In this document: positions 8,744-16,374 of the stretch, piece after piece
How positions within the stretch are numbered: position 1 is the first letter of the stretch
Layout: every line of letters starts with the position of its first letter
Assembly (NCBI RefSeq): GCF_001310085.1
Contig: NZ_CP012643.1
Span: forward strand, 3,021,501 to 3,085,500
DNA from: Rufibacter tibetensis
Lineage (GTDB): Bacteria > Bacteroidota > Bacteroidia > Cytophagales > Hymenobacteraceae
DNA: 64,000 bases
Direction of reading: 5' to 3'
Notes under the pieces: model-generated
The model's input: only the letters and a program-made list of their open reading frames with translations
Databases searched by the model: none
Told to the model about the DNA's origin: nothing
Translations under genes and position numbers: made by a program

Positions 8744-8891
8744 AGTTGTGATACAGGTTGTTTTTCTTTCAATCGCAAATGTAGATATTTTGATGTATAT
8801 CTTTTTAGCGAAAGTACTACTACGTGTATATCAAATTCCGGATATAGCTGTTTATGGGCTAATTTTAAGAAAACCGGGTAAAACAATGAAA

Positions 8892-8938
8892 AAGAAAAAG
8901 GGTGTCGGGCTATTTATCAGCTCGGCACCCTTTTTTGG
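8892..8938. terminator. Terminator of the pyrR-pyrB operon
   Basis: A long hairpin (AAAAAGGGTGTCGGGCT paired with AGCTCGGCACCCTTTTTT, including G-U pairs). On the minus strand it ends in a T-rich run, 50 bp past the pyrB stop codon. The T run on the plus side makes it usable in both directions. Confidence 0.8.
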
Positions 8939-8988
8939 TATTGGCTTATTTGTAGAAGCCTAAGCCGCTTCTACTTGAATTTTATGAA

Positions 8989-9912
8989 TTATCCTTTGCT
9001 GGCCAGCAGATACAACACAGCCATTCTAATGGCTACACCATTCTCTACCTGGTCCAGGATGATGGAATGGTGCGAGTCTGCGGCGTCTGAGGTAAGTTCC
9101 ACACCTCGGTTGATGGGGCCGGGGTGCATCAGGACAATTTCCTTGTCCAGTTCATCCAGCATCTTCTTGTTAATCCCGAAGTACAGGGCATACTCACGCA
9201 AAGACGGGAACAGCTTGCCTTGCTGGCGCTCCAGTTGGATGCGTAGCACGTTGGCTACATCGCACCACTGTAAGGCCTCGCGCACGTTCCAGAAGATCTT
9301 CACACCTAAATCACCAATGTGCTTCGGCAATAAGGTGGGCGGACCGCAAACCGCTACTTCAGCACCTTGCATCTGCAGCGCGAAAATGTTGGAAAGTGCC
9401 ACGCGCGAGTGAGTGATGTCACCAATAATGGCTATTTTCTTGCCGGCTACTTCGCCCAGTTTTTGCCGGATGGAGAAGGAGTCTAGTAAGGCTTGCGTGG
9501 GGTGCTCGTGCGTACCGTCACCGGCATTGACAATGTTGGCCTGGATTTTACGCGACAGAAAGTGCGGCGCACCGGGGCTGCTGTGGCGCATCACAATCAT
9601 GTCTACTTTCATAGACAGAATGTTGTTCACCGTATCCAGCAGCGTTTCACCTTTTTTCACCGAACTGCCCGAGGCCGAGAAGTTGATCACATCCGCTGAC
9701 AGGCGTTTTTCTGCCAGTTCAAAGGAAAGCTTGGTACGTGTAGAGTTCTCAAAGAAGACGTTGGCAATGGTGACATCACGCAACGAAGGCACTTTTTTGA
9801 TAGGCCTGTTCAGAACCTCTTTAAACTGGTCAGCGGTTTCAAAAATCAATTGGATGTCCTGGGGAGTAATCTCTTTGATACCCAACAGGTGCCGGACGCT
9901 AAGCTGTTGCAT
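8989..9912 (-). CDS. pyrB: Aspartate carbamoyltransferase catalytic subunit
   Basis: Second step of pyrimidine synthesis: carbamoyl phosphate plus aspartate to carbamoyl aspartate. At 307 residues it has the normal catalytic-chain length. The carbamoyl phosphate loop is FFENSTRTKLSFE (about 53-65), followed by HPTQALLDSFSI and the C-terminal aspartate-binding segment HPGPINRGVEL. Its start codon overlaps the end of pyrR by 14 bp, so the two form a coupled operon. No pyrI regulatory chain gene is adjacent, so it may be of the trimer-only or PyrR-regulated type. A terminator follows at 8892-8938. Confidence 0.96.
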   Translation of the reverse strand: MQQLSVRHLLGIKEITPQDIQLIFETADQFKEVLNRPIKKVPSLRDVTIANVFFENSTRTKLSFELAEKRLSADVINFSASGSSVKKGETLLDTVNNILSMKVDMIVMRHSSPGAPHFLSRKIQANIVNAGDGTHEHPTQALLDSFSIRQKLGEVAGKKIAIIGDITHSRVALSNIFALQMQGAEVAVCGPPTLLPKHIGDLGVKIFWNVREALQWCDVANVLRIQLERQQGKLFPSLREYALYFGINKKMLDELDKEIVLMHPGPINRGVELTSDAADSHHSIILDQVENGVAIRMAVLYLLASKG

Positions 9913-10471
9913 GGGGTTCTTCTTGGTCTGGGGTAGGAGTGAGGAGCCAGATGACGTCCTCAGGAGAATCTTGGCCTTGCCAGGTCACTTCCACCCGCTG
10001 CGAGTGCAGGGAGTCTACGCGCTGGCCGGTATAGGTAGCCTCAATGGGTAAATCACGGGTGTATTGGCGGTCAATGAGTACCAGTAATTCTACCTGGTCT
10101 GGTCTGCCGTAGGAGATCATGGCATCAATGGCCGCTCTTACTGACCGGCCGGTGTACAGTACATCGTCTACCAGAATCACGCGCTTGCCTTCCAGAGAGA
10201 AATCTACTTTGGTGGCATTGGGTGCCAGGGGAGTGGCGCGGCGGCGGAAGTCATCGCGGTGGAAGGTGATGTCCAGGTAACCAGTCTGGACAGTGATGCC
10301 CAGAATTTCCTTCAACGTTTGCTGAAGGCGGTCTGCCACGTAAATGCCACGGGGCTGAAGACCTAAAATCACAGAATCAGAAAAATCGCGGTGCGTCTCT
10401 ATGAGCTGGTGCGCCAGGCGCCGGATCATAATCTGAAACAGTGCGTGCGGAACAATGAGGCGTTTATGCAT
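9899..10471 (-). CDS. pyrR: PyrR bifunctional regulator / uracil phosphoribosyltransferase
   Basis: A 190-residue type I phosphoribosyltransferase of the PyrR family. The PRPP-binding motif VILVDDVLYTGRSVRAAIDA is at about 95-114. In Gram-positive bacteria PyrR binds pyr mRNA in response to UMP and also makes UMP from uracil. Here the gene heads a two-gene unit with pyrB. I see no clear PyrR anti-antiterminator structure in the 200 bp upstream, so RNA-level control is not supported by sequence alone. The divergent nhaA gene begins 209 bp away. Confidence 0.93.
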   Translation of the reverse strand: MHKRLIVPHALFQIMIRRLAHQLIETHRDFSDSVILGLQPRGIYVADRLQQTLKEILGITVQTGYLDITFHRDDFRRRATPLAPNATKVDFSLEGKRVILVDDVLYTGRSVRAAIDAMISYGRPDQVELLVLIDRQYTRDLPIEATYTGQRVDSLHSQRVEVTWQGQDSPEDVIWLLTPTPDQEEPHATA

Positions 10472-10680
10472 GGCCGGGTTTTGGACAAAGATAAAGACTT
10501 ACCGGCAGCCTAGGGTAGTAGAACCTTATTTTTCTTAGAACAACAGCAAGCGCAGAACAGAAATTTATAGAGGGCTTGAATACAGATTTTTTACTTTACA
10601 CGACTAACCATCAAGGAGCTTATAACGGGGAGGTTCTAAGTACCACCACTTTTATACCCGTATTCCCGTAAGACAGGTTT

Positions 10681-11865
10681 ATGGCTAAACTCATTAACCT
10701 AAAAGTATTTCCAGACTTCTTCAGATCCGCCTCGGCTGGTGGTATCATTCTGATTTTTTCCCTGGTTGTTTCCTTGCTTATTGCCAACTCTGCCTGGGGC
10801 GACGCGTTCGCCAATTTCCTGCAGACCCAGTTGGGCTATGAGTCTGAGCAGGTTCACCTGAAGTACCCCTTGCTTCTGTGGGTGAATGACGGCCTTATGG
10901 CTATCTTCTTTTTGTTGGTGGGGCTGGAAATTAAGCGTGAGCTCCTGGAAGGCGAATTGTCCTCTGTAAGGAAAGCTGCTTTGCCTGTGTTCGCCGCAGT
11001 GGGAGGCATGCTGATTCCGGCAGGGATCTATGCCCTTGTAAACGGAGGAACTGACACCGCCAGCGGATGGGGCATTCCCATGGCCACAGACATTGCCTTT
11101 GCCATTGGATTGCTTTCCCTTCTGGGAAATAAGGTGCCCACCGGATTGAAGATTTTCTTGACGGCTTTGGCCATTGTAGATGATCTGGGCGCCATTGTGG
11201 TGATTGCCGTCTTCTATTCTGAGGGGTTGCACATTACCTACTTGCTTTACGCGGGCGGTATCTTCCTGCTATTGCTGGTATTTAATAAGACGGGCATAAA
11301 GTCATTATTCTTTTACTTGATACCAGGGGTGTTCATGTGGTACTTCATTCACCATTCGGGGGTACATGCCACGGTGGCCGGGGTGCTTACGGCGCTCACC
11401 ATACCTACCACCCCAGATGCAAAGGAGTCTCCGTTGGAGCACCTAGAGCATGCCCTTACCAAACCCGTCAACTTTCTGATCATGCCTATATTTGCCTTGG
11501 CCAATACCAACATCAGGTTTGAAGCCGGTATGGTGGAAGGGTTGTTAAGCCCGCTGAGTATTGGAATTGTTTTAGGGCTGTTTTTAGGAAAACCTCTCGG
11601 AATCTTGGTCACAAGCTGGTTGGCGGTGAAGTTAAAAGTGAGCGTTCTGCCTAAGGGCGTAAACTGGAAGATGGTAACGGGCATGGGTTTGCTGGCCGGA
11701 ATAGGCTTCACCATGTCTATCTTCATTGCCCTGCTTTCCTTCTCAGACCTTGCTCACCAGACAGAAGCCAAGTTCTCTATTCTGGTGGCTTCTGTGCTGT
11801 CTGGCGTCTTAGGGTATTTTATGCTGAAGGCGTTTTCTTCCAAGACCTCCCTTAAAGCAAGGTAG
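10681..11865 (+). CDS. nhaA: Na+/H+ antiporter NhaA
   Basis: Inner membrane sodium/proton antiporter for pH and sodium homeostasis, 394 residues with about 12 hydrophobic segments. The diagnostic ion-binding acids are present as Asp137 in MATDIAFAIG and the pair Asp167-Asp168 in AIVDDLGAI. The C-terminal motif GIGFTMSIFIALL is also typical. The gene is single, divergent from pyrR and convergent with a secreted-protein gene only 13 bp downstream, with no terminator hairpin between them. Confidence 0.95.
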   Translation: MAKLINLKVFPDFFRSASAGGIILIFSLVVSLLIANSAWGDAFANFLQTQLGYESEQVHLKYPLLLWVNDGLMAIFFLLVGLEIKRELLEGELSSVRKAALPVFAAVGGMLIPAGIYALVNGGTDTASGWGIPMATDIAFAIGLLSLLGNKVPTGLKIFLTALAIVDDLGAIVVIAVFYSEGLHITYLLYAGGIFLLLLVFNKTGIKSLFFYLIPGVFMWYFIHHSGVHATVAGVLTALTIPTTPDAKESPLEHLEHALTKPVNFLIMPIFALANTNIRFEAGMVEGLLSPLSIGIVLGLFLGKPLGILVTSWLAVKLKVSVLPKGVNWKMVTGMGLLAGIGFTMSIFIALLSFSDLAHQTEAKFSILVASVLSGVLGYFMLKAFSSKTSLKAR

Positions 11866-11878
11866 CGCATTTCTTTTG

Positions 11879-13423
11879 TTAAAACGCCATGTTCTGGAGG
11901 TAAAATACGGTGCGGGCCTCTCCATGGGCAGGTTTAATGCGCTGGAACCCGAAGGCAACAAAATTGCTTCCGTACCAATGTATTATTTGTTCATTGGTGC
12001 TAGTAATCCTCTTTTCGGTTTTGTCCTGTAGCCGTACCAGCACTCTTTCTTTGTTTGTGAAAGAGGCATTTGGCTTTAGGGTTTTATGCCAGACGTAATC
12101 CTTCTCCTGGTAAACCAAGGTGATATTGCCCGCTGAAGAAACACCTGCTTTGAGAGTAGGGTCCAAAGCCGGATATGTTTGGTTGCGGAGTTTGTACGTG
12201 TTATCCCACAGCAGATTGCCTTCATGGTCAAACACGCAGGCAATGGCGTGGGTGAACTGGTAGCCGTCAAACCTGATTCGTTTGTCATTGTAATGAGGTA
12301 AACGCCCGTTTTCTTTTCTGAATTCATCTTTGGTGAGCGTGGTATAATGCGGATAGTACACTTCTCCTACCAAGGCAAAGCCCTGTGGGTGCGGCATGAT
12401 GGGGTGCAGCAATACTTGTTGCTCCAGAATCAAGGCGCGCTCCTTCTCTTCTTTGCGGGCTAGCTTGGCTTTCATACGGCGCTTTCCGCGCGGAGACAGG
12501 TATTCAAAGAAGTGACTAAGTTTGTACAGGTCATAGTACGCAATCTGCCCGGCCAGCGTGCTGATAAACAACCCATTGGCGTATTTGTCAGTGCGGTACC
12601 CATAGGTGCCCACCAAAAACTTGTTCAGCGTGTCACCAGGAGTGAGGCGGGCAGGTTGCAGCGTGTTGTTGGTGCGAGTGTTAAGGTCAGGCTGTATAAA
12701 GTAAGTGCCTGTTACGTCGCCCTTCGTGTTCATGCGTTTCACCTGAACCCGTGAGCGTTGCCCGTTTGTTTCTGCTACCACAAATTCCACTGCTCTGGAA
12801 AGGGTGTCCACCCTGAATTCTCCCAAATCTTTCTCCATGCCCAAAACAGCAGGCAACAGTTTTACTTCCTCCTGCAGCGGATTCAAGTGCAACATATTCA
12901 AGGTAAACCTATCCACTGCGCTCAAAAATACCTGCCCATCTAAAGCGGTCATTTCCTTGAAAAGGAGATTGGAAGACGGCAAGGTGTGTTCACTGGCCGT
13001 TGCCATTCCTGTCTTCGCATTCACCTGGTAGAGGAGGAGTTTCTGGCTGGTAAGGGTAGAAAACAAAAGGTAAATTCTACCCCGCTCCGCAGAAATGAAT
13101 AATAAACCGGTGTTAGGCAAATGCTCATACTTGGTTTCCCAGACTCTTTTAAGCTGGCGGTCATATTTGGTGAGCACGAAATCGTTTTTGCCAAACCAGG
13201 CATTACGTTTCATGGATACCAGCAGCAGGGCACTGTCTGGCAGCGCCTGAACGTAATGTTCATTGTCAAAGGAATTGCTCTTCAGTTCTGACCGGTATGT
13301 CTGATCAGGTGGAGCAGGTTTCTCTCTATTCTTGTATTTCTGACGTGCAGCGGCATTTAAAGCACAGCAGAACAGGGCTACGATGTACAACAATAGAGAA
13401 CTAAGATACCTGAAGCGCTGCAT
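11879..13423 (-). CDS. Secreted protein of unknown function, tandem paralog A
   Basis: A 514-residue exported protein with a signal peptide ending near AAAR at 25-28, then a basic stretch and a long beta-rich body. Segments such as SALLLVSMKRNAWFGKNDF, KLLLYQVNAKTG and RIYLLFSTLT suggest blade-like repeats, perhaps a beta-propeller, but I cannot assign a family. A basic, helical insert (YLSPRGKRRMKAKLARKEE) sits near 310-330. It is the downstream member of a pair with the gene at 13602-15155; the last 35 residues are identical in both. The genes are 178 bp apart on the same strand, and the spacer holds a class C palindrome. Location is probably periplasm or cell surface. Confidence 0.7.
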   Translation of the reverse strand: MQRFRYLSSLLLYIVALFCCALNAAARQKYKNREKPAPPDQTYRSELKSNSFDNEHYVQALPDSALLLVSMKRNAWFGKNDFVLTKYDRQLKRVWETKYEHLPNTGLLFISAERGRIYLLFSTLTSQKLLLYQVNAKTGMATASEHTLPSSNLLFKEMTALDGQVFLSAVDRFTLNMLHLNPLQEEVKLLPAVLGMEKDLGEFRVDTLSRAVEFVVAETNGQRSRVQVKRMNTKGDVTGTYFIQPDLNTRTNNTLQPARLTPGDTLNKFLVGTYGYRTDKYANGLFISTLAGQIAYYDLYKLSHFFEYLSPRGKRRMKAKLARKEEKERALILEQQVLLHPIMPHPQGFALVGEVYYPHYTTLTKDEFRKENGRLPHYNDKRIRFDGYQFTHAIACVFDHEGNLLWDNTYKLRNQTYPALDPTLKAGVSSAGNITLVYQEKDYVWHKTLKPNASFTNKERVLVRLQDKTEKRITSTNEQIIHWYGSNFVAFGFQRIKPAHGEARTVFYLQNMAF

Positions 13424-13524
13424 ATGATTGGGAGTAGGGAATGCCTCAATATAGCAAAAAACTCATGTAAAGTATGTTGTCCCTTAACATACAAGTAAGC
13501 TTTGGTAACAGGCAATTTCCTTTA

Positions 13525-13545
13525 CCTGTTTTGAAAAAAAGCAGG
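13525..13545. repeat. Class C palindrome (short form)
   Basis: CCTGTTTT (13525-13532) pairs with AAAGCAGG (13538-13545) with one mismatch. It matches the core of the dispersed palindrome family but the outer arms are degraded. Confidence 0.5.
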
Positions 13546-13601
13546 AATAAGTTCTAAGATTGTTGAGGTTCTGGTTCAAAAATCAACTCAGTTGGAAACT
13601 T

Positions 13602-15155
13602 CTAAAACGCCATGTTCTGGAGGTAAAAGACGGTGCGGGCCTCGCCGTGGGCAGGTTTAATGCGTTGGAACCCGAAGGCAACAAAATTGCTTCCGTACCA
13701 GTGTATGATGCCTTCGTCATTGCTGGCGAACAGTTTCTCAGACTCATCCTGCAGGCGTACCTCTACTTTTTCTTCGTTGGAGAGGGAAGTTTTAGGTTTT
13801 AAGGTCTTGTACCAGATTTCTTCCTCGTCTGGGTACACCAGCGTGATATTGCCTTCCGGCGAAACGCCCGCTTCTACTGTTGGGGCAAGGTTCTGGTACG
13901 TTTCGTTCTGAAGCTTGTAAGAGTTGTCCCAGAGCAGGTTTCCTTCCCGGTCAAAGACGCAGACAATGGCATGGGTGAACCGGTAACCGTCAAATTGCCT
14001 CCTGACGCTTTGCCTGATATCTGGGTACCTGCCGGTAATGTCAGTGTACGGGTTGATACCGCCGTTTCTGTACTGCGGGTAGTAGATTTCTCCTACAATG
14101 GCATACCCCTGCGGGTGCGGCATAACTGGGTGCAGCAACAAACGGTAGCGCAACACCAGGGGCTTTCCCCTGGCTTCCTGCCGGGCAAACTTCTCTTTCA
14201 TGCGCCGTTCCGCGCGCGGCGAAAGGTATTCAAAGAAGTGGTCCAGCTTGCTGAAATCGTAGTACTTGATGTCTCCGCCCAGGCTGCTGGTGAACAAACC
14301 TTTAGAGAAAACCGAAGTGCGGTAGCCGTAGGTGCCCAGCAGGGTTTTGCTTAACGTATCACCCGGGGTAAGGCGGGCGCCCTGCAAAGTATTGTCATTG
14401 CGGTACTCCATCTCGGGTTGAATGAAATAGGTGCCAATCACCTCTCCCTTGGAGTTCATGCGTTTGGTTTGCACCCTTGAGCGCCACCCATTAGATTCTG
14501 CCACCACAAATTCAACTGCCTTGGTAAGCGTGTCTACCCTGAACTCGCCCAAGTCTTCTTCCATGCCAAACACAGCGGGCAGAAGCTCAATCTCTTCTTT
14601 GCTGGGGTCCAGGTGCAGCATGTTGAGGTTGTTCCGGTCCAAGCCATTCAAAAACACCTGTCCGTCTAAGGCAGCCATTTCTTTAATGGTAATATAGGAA
14701 GAGGGCAGGGTGTGCTCGCTGAAAGTGGCGGTACCAGTGGCGTTGTTCACCTGGTACAGCAGTAGTTTCTTGTTGGTGAGCGTAGAAAACAGCAGGTAGA
14801 CCTTTTTGCGCTCAGCGGCCACAAAAAGCAAGTCGTGGTTTGCCTTATGCTCATGTTTGGTTTGCCAGACAGACTTCAGCTCTTTGTTGTATTTGGTAAG
14901 CGTGAAGTCATTCTTGCCAAACCAGCTGTTGCGTTTGGTGGAAATCACCAATATACTGCTGTCTGGCAGGGCATGCACAAAATGTTCATCATCAAAAGAG
15001 CTGCTTTCCAATTCTACCCGGTAGGTTTGGGCAGGCGGTGCCGGTTTCTCCTTGTCTTTTTCTTTTCGTTTTTGGGCTTGGGCCATGAAAACCCAGCCCC
15101 AGCAAAGCAGGAGAAACAGGTACCGCCAATGGGTGCTTTTGGTGAGTGGCAACAT
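13602..15155 (-). CDS. Secreted protein of unknown function, tandem paralog B
   Basis: A 517-residue exported protein, paralogous over its full length to the neighbour at 11879-13423. Shared landmarks are QTYR.EL.S.SFD.EH near 40-56, WFGKNDF.LTKY, LFSTLT.KKLLLYQVN, GEFRVDTL..AVEFVVAE, GTYFIQP, YLSPR..RRMK and the identical 35-residue C-terminus ending in QNMAF. The signal peptide ends near FMAQAQ. The DNA of the two 3' ends is far more alike than the rest of the genes. Function unknown; the lack of any sorting or TonB module suggests a periplasmic protein. Confidence 0.7.
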   Translation of the reverse strand: MLPLTKSTHWRYLFLLLCWGWVFMAQAQKRKEKDKEKPAPPAQTYRVELESSSFDDEHFVHALPDSSILVISTKRNSWFGKNDFTLTKYNKELKSVWQTKHEHKANHDLLFVAAERKKVYLLFSTLTNKKLLLYQVNNATGTATFSEHTLPSSYITIKEMAALDGQVFLNGLDRNNLNMLHLDPSKEEIELLPAVFGMEEDLGEFRVDTLTKAVEFVVAESNGWRSRVQTKRMNSKGEVIGTYFIQPEMEYRNDNTLQGARLTPGDTLSKTLLGTYGYRTSVFSKGLFTSSLGGDIKYYDFSKLDHFFEYLSPRAERRMKEKFARQEARGKPLVLRYRLLLHPVMPHPQGYAIVGEIYYPQYRNGGINPYTDITGRYPDIRQSVRRQFDGYRFTHAIVCVFDREGNLLWDNSYKLQNETYQNLAPTVEAGVSPEGNITLVYPDEEEIWYKTLKPKTSLSNEEKVEVRLQDESEKLFASNDEGIIHWYGSNFVAFGFQRIKPAHGEARTVFYLQNMAF

Positions 15156-15225
15156 AAGGTGCTTTTAAGAAATTACAGGTAACCCAGTAAAAACGCCAAC
15201 GTTCTGCCGGTGGTTTTCTTGCCTC

Positions 15226-15630
15226 TTATTGGCCCATACTGAGCAGAATATCAAATTCTTCCGGTGTTAACGGCATTACTGACAGCCGCGATTGCCGAAG
15301 CAGCGCAATGTTCTGCAGCCGCTCTTCTTTTTTGATCTGATCTAAAGTCACTGGTGTAGCAAACGCTTGCTCCGGCACCAGGGTTACTGCCACCCATTGG
15401 GTCTCCTCGGTGGTAGGGTCCTGGAAAGCCTCGCGACTTACTTTGGCCACCCCTACAATGGATTTCTCAGAAACGCTGTGGTAGTACAGCACCAGGTCAT
15501 TGACCTGCATTTTCTGGAGGTTGTTACGGGCTTGGAAGTTCCGGACTCCGTCCCAGGTGGTTTGTTTATCGCGTTGCAGGTCAGACCAGGCGTATTTTTC
15601 AGGTTCAGTTTTAACGAGCCAGTAGTTCAT
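15226..15630 (-). CDS. EVE domain-containing protein
   Basis: A 134-residue single-domain EVE protein (relative of the YTH/PUA folds that bind modified nucleic acid bases). The start is the ATG at 15630 (MNYWLVKTEPEKYAW), which matches the conserved N-terminus of the family; an upstream TTG at 15648 would only add six residues. Visible family motifs are WDGVRNFQARNNL, DLVLYYHS and IVGVAKVSREAF. EVE proteins are often found with DNA modification or restriction systems but also occur alone in many bacteria, as here. Confidence 0.9.
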   Translation of the reverse strand: MNYWLVKTEPEKYAWSDLQRDKQTTWDGVRNFQARNNLQKMQVNDLVLYYHSVSEKSIVGVAKVSREAFQDPTTEETQWVAVTLVPEQAFATPVTLDQIKKEERLQNIALLRQSRLSVMPLTPEEFDILLSMGQ

Positions 15631-15701
15631 AGGTAAGCTAAAAAACAAGTAACTGCCTGTTTAAAGGAAAGCACTTGCCATACATAAAAGGTAAAAGGTA
15701 T

Positions 15702-16097
15702 CTATTCTTGGTTTGGTTTGCGCCGTATTTTGATCACTTCGGCAGAGACTGAGACAATCTCCAGTTCTTCCGGCTTGTGTTTTGGGTTGTCATAGGTAAT
15801 GAACAAGCGGTTCTTGCCCTTGGCTTCCCACTTGCCGGGCTGTTCTTCCAGGCCATCGGCTGGGGCAATGCCGTACCGCAGAAACGTGCCGTCTTCCTGA
15901 ATCATAAACCCGGTGCGTCCGCGCGAAGGGGGAAAATCAAAGGTATTGGGCCGGTATGTCTTCACATCCACTGAGTCTTCTTCATAGGAATTAAGCCAGG
16001 TCAGCCCGTACACCGAAGCCGGTAACTCAGGTCCGGCCCCGCACTTGGCAGCCATCAGGATCAAAGCCAGCAAACTCAGCAAATAGAGGTTTTTCAT
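15702..16097 (-). CDS. Small putative lipoprotein
   Basis: Starting at the ATG at 16097 this is a 131-residue protein with a lipoprotein-like N-terminus (MKNLYLLSLLALILMAAKCG) whose lipidated cysteine would be Cys19. The mature part has a beta-rich pattern (FMIQEDGTFLRYGIAP, GKWEAKGKNRLFITYDN) seen in small lipocalin-like Bacteroidota lipoproteins. The longer frame up to 16145 would hide the signal sequence, so I reject it. Function unknown; envelope location is likely. It is divergent from the PolX-like gene across an inverted-repeat element. Confidence 0.6.
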   Translation of the reverse strand: MKNLYLLSLLALILMAAKCGAGPELPASVYGLTWLNSYEEDSVDVKTYRPNTFDFPPSRGRTGFMIQEDGTFLRYGIAPADGLEEQPGKWEAKGKNRLFITYDNPKHKPEELEIVSVSAEVIKIRRKPNQE

Positions 16098-16157
16098 ACG
16101 GTAGAGGGTTCGCCGGGCTATTTGCCAACGACAATCCTGGCACAATATACTAAAAAA

Positions 16158-16331
16158 GAGTCCTGAGTTCTGATTCTGTAGACCTGAGTTAGTTTTGTTT
16201 TAGGGCAATTTTTATAAAACAGGCCTAAAAATGGAAAGGTATTCTTCAACCTTTACCCAATCTGTCGCTTCTTCTTTATAAACCAGAACTCTACAATTGA
16301 CTCAGGGGGCCAGATTCAGAACTCAGGACTC
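16158..16331. repeat. Class D inverted repeat with period-7 arms, containing a class C core
   Basis: The left arm at 16158-16178 and the right arm at 16311-16331 are reverse complements at 20 of 21 positions. Both are built of degenerate 7-bp units (GAGTCCT, GAGTTCT on the left; AACTCAG, GACTCAG on the right). A class C palindrome lies in the middle at 16198-16231. No ORF fits inside. Confidence 0.75.
16198..16231. repeat. Class C palindrome
   Basis: TTTTAGG on the left and GGCCTAAAAA on the right surround a TTTTTATAAAA centre, matching the family plan. It sits inside the period-7 inverted repeat. Confidence 0.6.
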
Positions 16332-16374
16332 AGTTCCGTATCTTTGTCTAAACCCCTTTTCAGTATCCTTACCT

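Noticed and set aside
16297-16374. N-terminal extension of the PolX-like frame
   Set aside because: It starts with TTG inside an inverted-repeat element; homology begins at VENKELIRMF (16375).
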